Of a DNA stretch of 34,470 nucleotides, positions 17,711-25,204 are shown one piece after another. Numbering within the stretch: position 1 is the first letter of the stretch; the number at the start of each line of letters is the position of its first letter. Both the position numbers and the translations under genes were made by a program. Below the pieces are notes generated by a model that was given only the letters and a program-made list of their open reading frames with translations, had not been told where the DNA came from and did not search any database. This DNA comes from DASPFV01 sp035620975 (GTDB taxonomy: Bacteria; Acidobacteriota; Vicinamibacteria; Vicinamibacterales; 2-12-FULL-66-21): NCBI GenBank assembly GCA_035620975.1, contig DASPFV010000052.1:1-34470 (forward strand). The letters run 5' to 3'.

Positions 17711-17797
17711 CCACGGACGGACACGGACGAACACGGCCACGGACGGACACGGACGAACACGGCCACGGACGAACACGGATGAACACGGATGGACTCG
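17711..17797 (+). repeat. Family A repeat cluster 1 (26 bp units of a 10 bp motif)
   Basis: Starting 1 nt after the NIPSNAP stop codon, two perfect 26 bp copies (17711-17736 and 17737-17762) are followed by a degenerate third (17763-17797). Each copy begins CCACGGACGG and ends GACGAACACGG. The underlying period is about 10 bp (ACACGGACGR). The same core recurs at 19808-19945, 20965-21061, 32986-33082 and 33172-33317. Confidence 0.93.
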
Positions 17798-17838
17798 GAG
17801 GTCGTTTCGCGCCTGCAGGCTCGTCGCGCTGAACTCCC

Positions 17839-18732
<894 letters not shown>

Positions 18733-18750
18733 GCTGCCGCTCCTTCTAGA

Positions 18751-18767
18751 GTGGGGCTCCGCCCCAC
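18751..18767. promoter_or_regulatory. Hairpin upstream of the dienelactone hydrolase ribosome-binding site
   Basis: GTGGGGCTCCGCCCCAC is a perfect 7 bp stem with a TCC loop, 18 nt before the hydrolase ATG and just beyond its GGAG. It would lie in the mRNA leader if transcription starts further upstream. A regulatory effect is speculative. Confidence 0.4.
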
Positions 18768-18898
18768 ACCCCGGCTCGGTCGCTTGCGGGGGCCCCTCCG
18801 CCCCGCGCCGCTCCCTCGCAGGCGCGCCGTGCGCGCCTCAGCCGTGCTTGCACGCAATCTGGCAGATCCGGATACATGCTGGCCCTCTGAGCACGGCT
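18766..18898. repeat. Structured direct repeat, copy 1 (133 bp)
   Basis: First of two imperfect direct copies, 147 bp apart start to start. It contains hairpin AGGCGCGC-CGT-GCGCGCCT (18820-18838). A second module has a perfect 8 bp outer stem GCCGTGCT / AGCACGGC (18841-18848 with 18890-18897) enclosing the palindrome ATCTGGCAGAT. No coding potential is recognised. Together with the second copy it fills most of the spacer 18733-19179. Confidence 0.85.
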
Positions 18899-18912
18899 CG
18901 CGTCGTCGCCCT

Positions 18913-19050
18913 ACACCCCGGCTCGGGTCGCTTGCGGGGGGGGCCCCTCCGCCCCCGCGCCGCTTCCTCGCAGGCGCGCCGTGCGCGCCTCCGCCGTGCT
19001 TGCACCGAATCTGACAGATCCGGACACATGCTGGCTCTGTAAGCACGGCT
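18913..19050. repeat. Structured direct repeat, copy 2 (138 bp)
   Basis: Second copy of the unit at 18766-18898. It keeps AGGCGCGC-CGT-GCGCGCCT (18972-18990) and the outer stem GCCGTGCT / AGCACGGC (18993-19000 with 19042-19049). The inner palindrome is ATCTGACAGAT: the arms are unchanged and only the centre base differs from copy 1. The other differences fall mainly in loops and G-runs. Confidence 0.85.
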
Positions 19051-19109
19051 ACGCCGTAGCCGCGCAGTGAAGCTTACGTCGAGGCTGGCCGGGCCGCAAG
19101 GCGTTGGCC

Positions 19110-19154
19110 GGCTCAGGGCTCTTGGCTCTCGGTCTGTCCGCACTCTCGGCTCTG
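19110..19154 (-). repeat. Degenerate heptamers NNGAGCC (family B)
   Basis: On the plus strand the units read GGCTCAG, GGCTCTT and GGCTCTC, then an interruption, then GGCTCTG. On the minus strand they are NNGAGCC heptamers beginning about 26 nt after the DinB stop codon. They match the family of the array at 10074-10129. Confidence 0.65.
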
Positions 19155-19179
19155 GGCGCGGTGCGCGCGGTCGGGCGCC

Positions 19180-19743
19180 TCACCGCAGCAGGCTGAAGTA
19201 CGCCTTCCACGGTCCGACCAGTGCCCCGTAGCGCCGCGCCAGGATGCGCGAGATCTGCGCCAGGTGCGCCCAGTCGTGCGTGACCCAGCACGCCAGGAGC
19301 TGCCCGAGCGTGACGACCCCGAGCTCGGGATGGCGGCCCACACGACCCAGGTCCGCCTCGCGCAACTCCAAACCGTCCAGTGCAGCCAGACTGGCCTGTC
19401 GCAGACGCGCGAACTCGTCCAGCAGCCCGGGCAGCGGACGGCCGGCGTACGTGGCAGACCCGCCTTCCCGATCGAAGGGTGTGAACGCGCGCGACGGTCC
19501 CGATTCCAGCAGGATGCGGACGCGAGGGATCCAGTCGTCCGTCTCGGCATGGAGCACGTGGCAGAGCACCTGGCGCGGCGTCCACGTCCCGGGGCCTTCG
19601 TCGGCCTCGAGCGCGGCCGCGGGCAGGCCGCTGAGGAGCGCCCGATAGAGCTCCGGAGCGCGGGCGAGCGATACGCGGCCCTCATCGAGCGCCTGCCACG
19701 GATCCACGAGGTCTTGTGACGAGAGCGGGACGGGATCGGTCAT
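19180..19743 (-). CDS. DinB/YfiT-like superfamily protein
   Basis: The 187-residue protein has the DinB four-helix-bundle pattern: TWTPRQVLCHVLHAETDDW (53-71), with His residues at the end of helix 2, and THDWAHLAQISRI (155-167), with the second His pair. These positions form the metal site. The family includes thiol-dependent transferases and many proteins of unknown role; bacterial members are often stress-linked. ATG 19743 is chosen because GGAGGA sits 5 nt upstream. The frame stays open through the repeat cluster to 19944, but that extension translates only repeat DNA. It is probably monocistronic. Confidence 0.85.
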   Translation of the reverse strand: MTDPVPLSSQDLVDPWQALDEGRVSLARAPELYRALLSGLPAAALEADEGPGTWTPRQVLCHVLHAETDDWIPRVRILLESGPSRAFTPFDREGGSATYAGRPLPGLLDEFARLRQASLAALDGLELREADLGRVGRHPELGVVTLGQLLACWVTHDWAHLAQISRILARRYGALVGPWKAYFSLLR

Positions 19744-19807
19744 CGAATCCTCCGCCACGAATTGGACCATGGCCACGGAAGAAGAGGAGGGCCAATTTCG
19801 TCCCGGG

Positions 19808-19945
19808 CCACGGACGGGACACGGGCCACGGACGGACACGGATCCACGGGCCACGGATGAACACGGACGGACACGGACCACAGACGGACACGGACCACAG
19901 ACGGACACGGACGGACACGGCCACTGACGGACACGGACGAGCACA
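19808..19945 (+). repeat. Family A repeat cluster 2 (degenerate)
   Basis: About 140 bp of irregular units such as CCACGGACGGACACGG and CCACAGACGGACACGG on the plus strand, upstream of the DinB gene (minus strand). The periods mix 10, 16 and 17 bp. An isolated CCACGGAAG also occurs at 19772, beside the DinB ribosome-binding site. The orientation is opposite to cluster 3 about 1 kb away. Confidence 0.9.
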
Positions 19946-20964
19946 GAAAAACGGTCCCTGTATCTCCCGTCAAAATCAAGTGCTTGATTGGCGCGCTGAA
20001 GGAAGAATTTCTGGACGCGCCTCCATCGTCAAGCCTGGCGCCATCATGTGTCCACCGAACTTCTCGCGCCGGCGTCCGCGTAGCTGAGCTACTTCGTGAA
20101 GAAATCGCTGAATTGTAGTAATGGCCGGTGCCCGGCCTGACCACAGGCCACGTTGTGGGCCTTCGTGTGGGGGACGGTCTGCGGCTCGGTCACGAGCCCC
20201 CCGTGATACGCCGCGCCGGCACTGGCCGGTCGAGGCCCGCTTCCGCGGGGCGGGACTACGGGCCTCGCTCCTACGCTTGCTTCGCTCGCCGTCGCGGCGA
20301 GCACGGATGTGTGTGGACGGCAGCGCCAGGCACACAGATGCGCCGGGTCGCGTGAGCACGACGCGGATCACAGGGGCCGAGCTCGCCGCGCGGAATCGCT
20401 CTGCCCGCTTTCCCGGCTGCGCGGTGCGACGCCTCGCTCCAAGGGCCTCGGCCGTTCAGCACCGGCACGGCGCGCGCGGCGGCCGTCGCAGAGACATCGC
20501 GCCGCATGCGGGCATCGTCTTTAGCACGTTGCCAGTACTGATCATGTTTTCTACCTGACATCGTGGCGGGCCGTCGCGGATTTTCGTCGGCCGCGAATGA
20601 AGCGGCGGTGATCTCGCGCGGGTGCGGCGGGTCATCTTGCCGCGCCCGGGCCGCACAACGCCCGCACGACACGCGCTGGAACGCCAGCGCTGGTTTCGTC
20701 GAGGGCAGCGGTGGCGCGTCGCGTGAAGGCCGCATCAGTGTGACTGGCCAGCGGGCCGCCGCCGGAGGGCCGCAGGATCACTTTCTACGCGGTCAATTCT
20801 TCACCGGAAAGAAGCTAAGCGCGTTCGATGCCTCGGTCGATCACGCGCCGATCGTGCGCCGACGTACGGCGAAGATTTGCAGAAGCCCAACGGTGCAGTA
20901 TCGAGCCGAGAGAAAGCGAAGGCCCCCGAGGGCGCGCAGACCTGGGAGAGCTGGCCACATTCCC
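19946..20964. other. About 1 kb without a convincing gene, bounded by inverted family A repeats
   Basis: Open frames here are short, Arg-rich and lack any recognisable motif on either strand. Several palindromes are visible: GTAGCT-G-AGCTAC (20080-20092), CCCGC-TTCC-GCGGG (20236-20249) and GCGCTGG-AACG-CCAGCGC (20673-20690). Patches near 19960-20110, 20515-20600 and 20775-20915 are visibly richer in A/T than the flanking genes. It may be a decayed insertion or a regulatory/ncRNA region; I cannot decide. Confidence 0.5.
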
Positions 20965-21061
20965 TGTCCGTGTCCGTCCGTGTTCGTCCGTGGCCCGTGT
21001 TCGTCCGTGGCCCGTGTTCGTCCGTGGCCCGTGTTCGTCCGTGGCCCGTGTTCTTCCGTGG
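20965..21061 (-). repeat. Family A repeat cluster 3 (four 17 bp units)
   Basis: On the minus strand this is CCACGGACGAACACGGG in tandem: plus-strand copies 20994-21010, 21011-21027, 21028-21044 and 21045-21061. The last has one substitution, and a degenerate tail reaches 20965. The array directly abuts the TAG stop codon (21062-21064) of the ADOP permease with no gap. Confidence 0.95.
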
Positions 21062-23755
21062 CTACGGCTCCTCGCGGAGCGCGGCCGTCGGCGGCATCCG
21101 CGCGGCGCGCCAGGCGGGCAGCCAGCTCGCCAGCAGCGCGATGGCGCCGAGCAGGCCGGCTCCGAGCGCCAGCGTGGCCGGGTCCCAGGGCTGGAGCCCG
21201 TAGAGCAGCGACTGCGCGCTGCGGGCGCCGGCGACCGACAGCGCTGCGCCCAGGATGACGCCGATGACGAGCAGCCGGCCCGCCTCGGCGATGATCATGC
21301 GGACGACCGAGGCGCGGTCGGCGCCGAGCGCCATTCGGATGCCGATCTCCATGCGGCGCCGCGCGACCATGTACGACATGACGCCATAGAGGCCGATGGT
21401 CGCGATCAGCACGGCCAGGGCGCCGAACAGCCCCGACAGCCACGCCATCAACCGCTCACCCCTGAGGAGATTCCGCGCCATGCGATCCATCGTCTGCAGC
21501 TGGATGCCGATCGCCGGGTTGATCTCGGCGATCGCCCGGGTGATGCCGCCGCGGACGCCGGGAAGCCCGGTCGTCGTCTTCAGGACCACCTGCACGTACG
21601 GCGGAAGCTTCGCGTCCTGCCGGGCGGCGACATACGCAATCGGCACGTCTGTCTCCCGGAAGTTCTGGTATTTCGTGTCGGCCACGACCCCCACGATCTG
21701 AAGACGCGGGTTCGGCTCGCCGGGTGAATCCTCGATGTGGAACACGCGCCCGATGGGATTCTCGTTCGGGAAGACCTGCTTCACGAAGGTCTGGTTCACG
21801 ATCGCCACGGGCGTGGACTGCTGCGTGTCCTGATCCGAGAAGTCGCGACCGGCGACGAGCGGAGTGGCGAGTGCGCGGAAGTAGCCGGGTCCGACGCTGT
21901 TCAAGTTCACCAGCAGCGGTTTGAGCTCACCGCCGACCACGATACGGTTGTTCCAGCCGGACCCGCTCAGCGGAGCGATGAACGCCTCGCCGGCGGCGCT
22001 GACGCCGGGGATCCCGGCCAGCCGCGCGACCACCTGATCGTAGACGGTGCGGCGCTGCTCAGCCGGCACGTCTGCCCGGCGGAAGTCCAGGCTGACGACG
22101 ACGGCGCCTTCCTGCTGGAAGCCGGGGTCGACGGTCATCAGGTTGCGGAGGCTGCGCGCGAAGAGCAGTGCCCCCACGAGCAGGACCAGCGAGAGGGCAA
22201 CCTGGACGACGACGAGCACGCGGCGCAGCGTGAAACGCTCGCGGAGGTCCGTGGTTCCCCGGCTGCCGAGCACCGACGCGGCGGGTGCGGCGGCTGTTGC
22301 GCGCAGCGCCGGGACCAGCCCGAAGAGCAGGCAGGCCACGACCGCCACCGCGGCCGTGAATCCCACGAGTCGCCAGTCCACGCTCAGGTCGAGGAAGACA
22401 GGGCGCTGGTCGGAATTCAGGAACGCGACGAGGAACCCGCTGAGCCACTGGGCGATGAGCAGGCCCGCCGCCGAGCCGATGGCCGCGAGCAGCAGGCTCT
22501 CGGACAGCAGCTGACGCGCGATGCGGCGCCGCGAGGCCCCAATCGCCAGACGGACGCCGATCTCGCGCTCGCGCGCGGTGGCCCGCGCGAGCAGCAGGTT
22601 GGCCAGGTTCGCGCACGCGATCACGAGCACGAGCCCGGTGGCCGCCAGCAGGATCCAGAGCGGAGTCGAGTAGTTGCCGCGGAGCACAGAGGTGCCCGTG
22701 CCGGCGGGAACGGCCTCGAGTTGAAACGCCAGGTAGGCCGCGGCGTCTTCCGCGACGTAGTTGTCGGGCAGCGTGCTGCGGAACAATCCGGGTGAGATGG
22801 CTCGAAGCTGCGCGGTGGCGCGGTCGGTCGTCCACCCCGGCTTCAGCCGGCCGATGGCGCCGAGGAACCAGGTCATCTGTCCCTCCAGCGAGCTGTCGGC
22901 CGGTCGGAATACGGGCTCGGAGCAGAGCGGCAGCGCCACGTCGAAAGCACGTCCTACTTCGACGCCGAAGAAGTGCTCCGGCGTGACGCCGATGATGTCG
23001 AATCGATGGCCGTCGAGCAGCACGGTGCGCCCGGGCACGCGTTGGTCTCCGCCGTACTCGCGCTGCCAGAAGGCATAGCTCAGCACCGCGCCTGGCTGCG
23101 GGCAGCCGGGGGCGTCGTCGGCGGGCCCGATCAGGCGTCCGACGGACGGCTGCACGCCGAGCGTGTCGAAGAACGATCCGGTCACCCACAGTCCGTTCGC
23201 CGGGCGTTCTTCGCCGCCACCAGCGAGATCGAAGCTCGTGTCGGACCACGCCATCAGCGACGCGAACGGCTCCTGCTGCCGCTCGATCTCCTGCCACTGC
23301 CGATAGGTCAGCATGGGACGCCGGCTGATGAAGCGCCCCGAGCGGCCCTTGCCGCGGCTGTCGATGCGCAGCTCGGCCAGCTCGTCCGGGCGCTCCACGG
23401 GCAGCGAGCGCAGACGGACGGCATCCACGAGCTGGAAGATGGCGGCGTTGGCGCCGGTGCCGAGCGCCAGCGTCAGGATGGCGACCGCGGCGAACACCGG
23501 GTTGCGGCGGAGCAGCCTCGCGCCGTATCTGAGGTCCTGCCACGCGGTTTCGAGCAGGGTGACGGTATTCATCTGGTAGATATCCTCGCGAATCAGGGCG
23601 GCGTTCCCGAGCTTCCGGTGGGCGGCGCGGCGCGCCTGGTCCGGCGACAGGCCGCGGGCGATGTTGTCGGAAATCTCCTCGTGCAGGTAAGCCTCGAGCT
23701 CCCGGGCGCGCTCATCGTCCCAGTACCGGCGCCGGAAGAAGCGGATCCAGCCCAT
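21062..23755 (-). CDS. ADOP-type (acidobacterial duplicated orphan permease) ABC permease
   Basis: The 897-residue protein has the ADOP layout. A soluble N-terminus (RARELEAYLHEEISDNIARGLSPDQARRAAHRKLGN, about 16-51; quoted motif split here: EAYLHEEIS and AHRKLGN) is followed by two MacB-like halves. Each half has one TM plus a large periplasmic domain and an FtsX three-TM domain. The first TM is NPVFAAVAILTLALGTGANA (85-104), the typical LGTGAN motif. The mid-protein FtsX segment contains CANLANLLLARATAREREIG, and the C-terminal one contains VMSYMVARRRMEIGIRMALG. No partner ATPase gene is adjacent, which is why the family is called orphan. The substrate is unknown. It starts 7 nt after the PadR stop, so the two are one transcription unit. 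Confidence 0.95.
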   Translation of the reverse strand: MGWIRFFRRRYWDDERARELEAYLHEEISDNIARGLSPDQARRAAHRKLGNAALIREDIYQMNTVTLLETAWQDLRYGARLLRRNPVFAAVAILTLALGTGANAAIFQLVDAVRLRSLPVERPDELAELRIDSRGKGRSGRFISRRPMLTYRQWQEIERQQEPFASLMAWSDTSFDLAGGGEERPANGLWVTGSFFDTLGVQPSVGRLIGPADDAPGCPQPGAVLSYAFWQREYGGDQRVPGRTVLLDGHRFDIIGVTPEHFFGVEVGRAFDVALPLCSEPVFRPADSSLEGQMTWFLGAIGRLKPGWTTDRATAQLRAISPGLFRSTLPDNYVAEDAAAYLAFQLEAVPAGTGTSVLRGNYSTPLWILLAATGLVLVIACANLANLLLARATAREREIGVRLAIGASRRRIARQLLSESLLLAAIGSAAGLLIAQWLSGFLVAFLNSDQRPVFLDLSVDWRLVGFTAAVAVVACLLFGLVPALRATAAAPAASVLGSRGTTDLRERFTLRRVLVVVQVALSLVLLVGALLFARSLRNLMTVDPGFQQEGAVVVSLDFRRADVPAEQRRTVYDQVVARLAGIPGVSAAGEAFIAPLSGSGWNNRIVVGGELKPLLVNLNSVGPGYFRALATPLVAGRDFSDQDTQQSTPVAIVNQTFVKQVFPNENPIGRVFHIEDSPGEPNPRLQIVGVVADTKYQNFRETDVPIAYVAARQDAKLPPYVQVVLKTTTGLPGVRGGITRAIAEINPAIGIQLQTMDRMARNLLRGERLMAWLSGLFGALAVLIATIGLYGVMSYMVARRRMEIGIRMALGADRASVVRMIIAEAGRLLVIGVILGAALSVAGARSAQSLLYGLQPWDPATLALGAGLLGAIALLASWLPAWRAARMPPTAALREEP

Positions 23756-23762
23756 GGTTGGC

Positions 23763-24113
23763 TCACTCCGCGGGCCGGAGCACGCGATTGATGGCCTGGA
23801 CGAGCACGTCCCAGCGGGTGGTCCGGGACGCGAGCTGCTGCCGGCCGCGCGGCGTCAGACGGTAGTACCGCGCGCGCCGGTTGTTCTCGGACGTGCCCCA
23901 GAACGAGGCGATCCAGCCCCGGTCTTCGAGGCGGTGCAGCGCGGGATAGAGCGAGCCGTGCTCGACCTGCAGGACGTCGTCGGACCGGTGCTCGATCGCG
24001 TGCGCGATGGTGTGGCCGTGCGCGGGACCGAGCGTGAGCGTCTGAAGGATCAGCAGATCGAGCGTGCCCTGCAGCAGCTCGCCGTCGATGGGGGACGTTC
24101 CACGTTTAGGCAT
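23763..24113 (-). CDS. PadR family transcriptional regulator
   Basis: The 116-residue winged-helix regulator carries the family hallmarks: LLQGTLDLLILQTL (about 13-26), the recognition region LQVEHGSLYPALHRLEDRGW (about 48-67) and the wing ENNRRARYYRLTPRGRQQL. In Acidobacteriota these small PadR proteins typically precede ADOP permeases and probably repress them. ATG 24113 is preferred; the frame extends upstream, but the added residues are unlike PadR N-termini and would read through the operator-like palindrome at 24123-24133. No strong Shine-Dalgarno is seen, consistent with a very short leader. Confidence 0.93.
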   Translation of the reverse strand: MPKRGTSPIDGELLQGTLDLLILQTLTLGPAHGHTIAHAIEHRSDDVLQVEHGSLYPALHRLEDRGWIASFWGTSENNRRARYYRLTPRGRQQLASRTTRWDVLVQAINRVLRPAE

Positions 24114-24122
24114 GCTCTCAGC

Positions 24123-24133
24123 TAGATAATCTA
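24123..24133. promoter_or_regulatory. Probable PadR operator (perfect 11 bp palindrome)
   Basis: TAGATAATCTA is a perfect palindrome with 5 bp arms, centred 15 nt before the PadR ATG in A/T-rich sequence unlike its surroundings. PadR regulators commonly bind such short palindromes in their own promoters. It overlaps the candidate -10 box of padR. Autorepression is inferred. Confidence 0.55.
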
Positions 24134-24158
24134 CCTGAATAACCGCCCTCCACGTCAA
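24128..24158 (-). promoter_or_regulatory. Candidate promoter of the PadR-ADOP unit
   Basis: On the minus strand TTGACG (24158-24153) is followed after 19 bp by TAGATT (24133-24128). The 19 bp spacing is longer than the ideal 17. Transcription would start only a few nt before the ATG. The -10 lies inside the palindrome. Confidence 0.35.
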
Positions 24159-24209
24159 CTACAATGTGTCGTCAGGCCCGCGAGCACAGCTGTTCAGTCT
24201 ACTCGACCC

Positions 24210-25052
24210 ATGAGCCTTCGTCCGCTGCCCGTCACCGACACGCGGCCGCTGTTCCGGCCGGCGGCGCATGCGTTGCTCGATCTGCTGGCCGGGCTGGAGC
24301 CCGGGGACTGGCAGCGGCCGACCGTCGCGGGCAGCTGGCGCGTGCGGGACGTTGTGGCCCACCTGGTCGACACGGCGCTGCGGCGCCTGACGGTGGACCG
24401 CGACGGCCAGCCGCTTCCTCCGCCGCCGATGCCGATCCGGACCGAGCGGGGCTTCGTGACGCTCATCAACACGCTCAACGCGGAGTGGGTGCGCGTGGCC
24501 CAACGACTGAGTCCGGCGGTGCTGGTCGAGCTGTACCGGATCGCGGGCCTCCAGCTGGCGAGCTACTTCGAGTCGGCGGCCCTCGACGCGCCCGCGCGCT
24601 TCCCGGTGTCGTGGGCCGGCGAGGCCGAGTCGCAGGCCTGGTTCGACATCGGCCGCGAGTTCACCGAGGTCTGGCACCACCAGATGCAGATTCGCGACGC
24701 CGTCTCGGCGCCGCTCGACCGCCCGGAGTGGCTCCGCGCCGTTCTCGAAATCGCCATCCGGGTCCTTCCGCACGCGTTCCGGGCCGTCGAGGCCGCCGAG
24801 GGCGCCGCCGTGGTCGTCGACGTGACGGGCACCGGCGGCGGCCAGTGGACGCTGCAGCGGGAGCGTTCACGCTGGACCCTCATGGAAGGGTCGGTGCCGT
24901 CGTCGTCGGCGCGGGCCGCGCTGCCCGCCGACGTGGCGTGGAAGCTGCTCTTCAATGCCATCCCGCTCGCCGCGGCCAGCGAGCAGGTCGCCTTCGAGGG
25001 TGACCAGCGGTACAAGGAACCGCTCCTGGCTGCCCGGTCCGTCATCGTCTGA
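24210..25052 (+). CDS. Mycothiol-dependent maleylpyruvate isomerase-type DinB protein
   Basis: The 280-residue protein has an N-terminal DinB-like bundle (about 10-170). Ligand-type His residues are in VRDVVAHLVDTALRR (about 45-59) and EVWHHQMQIRDAV (about 152-164), the arrangement of the mycothiol maleylpyruvate isomerase N-terminal domain. A C-terminal SCP2-like domain (about 190-270) contains WTLMEGSVPSS. In actinobacteria such proteins use mycothiol; here the thiol and substrate are unknown. It is divergent from padR with 96 nt between starts, so it might share the operator. A TACAAT hexamer at 24160-24165 could be its -10 box. Confidence 0.85.
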   Translation: MSLRPLPVTDTRPLFRPAAHALLDLLAGLEPGDWQRPTVAGSWRVRDVVAHLVDTALRRLTVDRDGQPLPPPPMPIRTERGFVTLINTLNAEWVRVAQRLSPAVLVELYRIAGLQLASYFESAALDAPARFPVSWAGEAESQAWFDIGREFTEVWHHQMQIRDAVSAPLDRPEWLRAVLEIAIRVLPHAFRAVEAAEGAAVVVDVTGTGGGQWTLQRERSRWTLMEGSVPSSSARAALPADVAWKLLFNAIPLAAASEQVAFEGDQRYKEPLLAARSVIV

Positions 25053-25162
25053 TCGATTCGCCTGTTTCGCTTGCTGTCGAAGCTCTGCGGTGGAGCGATA
25101 TGAAACGCCCGGACCGGGGGAAGCGTAAGTAGCCGAAACGATCCGGGCGAAGTGCGGGTCGA

Positions 25163-25178
25163 GGCTCGCCTGCGAGCC
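25163..25178. other. Hairpin in the leader of the beta-propeller gene
   Basis: GGCTCGC-CT-GCGAGCC is a perfect 7 bp stem with a 2 nt loop, 26 nt upstream of the GTG start. It is not followed by a T-run, so it is not a clear terminator for the preceding gene. Otherwise the 152 bp spacer 25053-25204 holds nothing I recognise. Confidence 0.35.
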
Positions 25179-25204
25179 GATGCCATGTCCTGGAGGATTG
25201 ATCC

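Noticed and set aside
20271..20558. Minus-strand frame starting MSGRKHDQYWQRAKDDARMRR in the gene-poor region (first residues only: MSGRKHDQYW)
   Set aside because: The first 20 residues look protein-like, but the rest is Arg/Ala-rich without structure, and there is no homology I can recall. Kept as unassigned DNA.
20121..20558. 145-codon plus-strand frame in the 1 kb gap
   Set aside because: Arg-rich with irregular codon third positions and no motif; overlapped by equally poor frames on the other strand.
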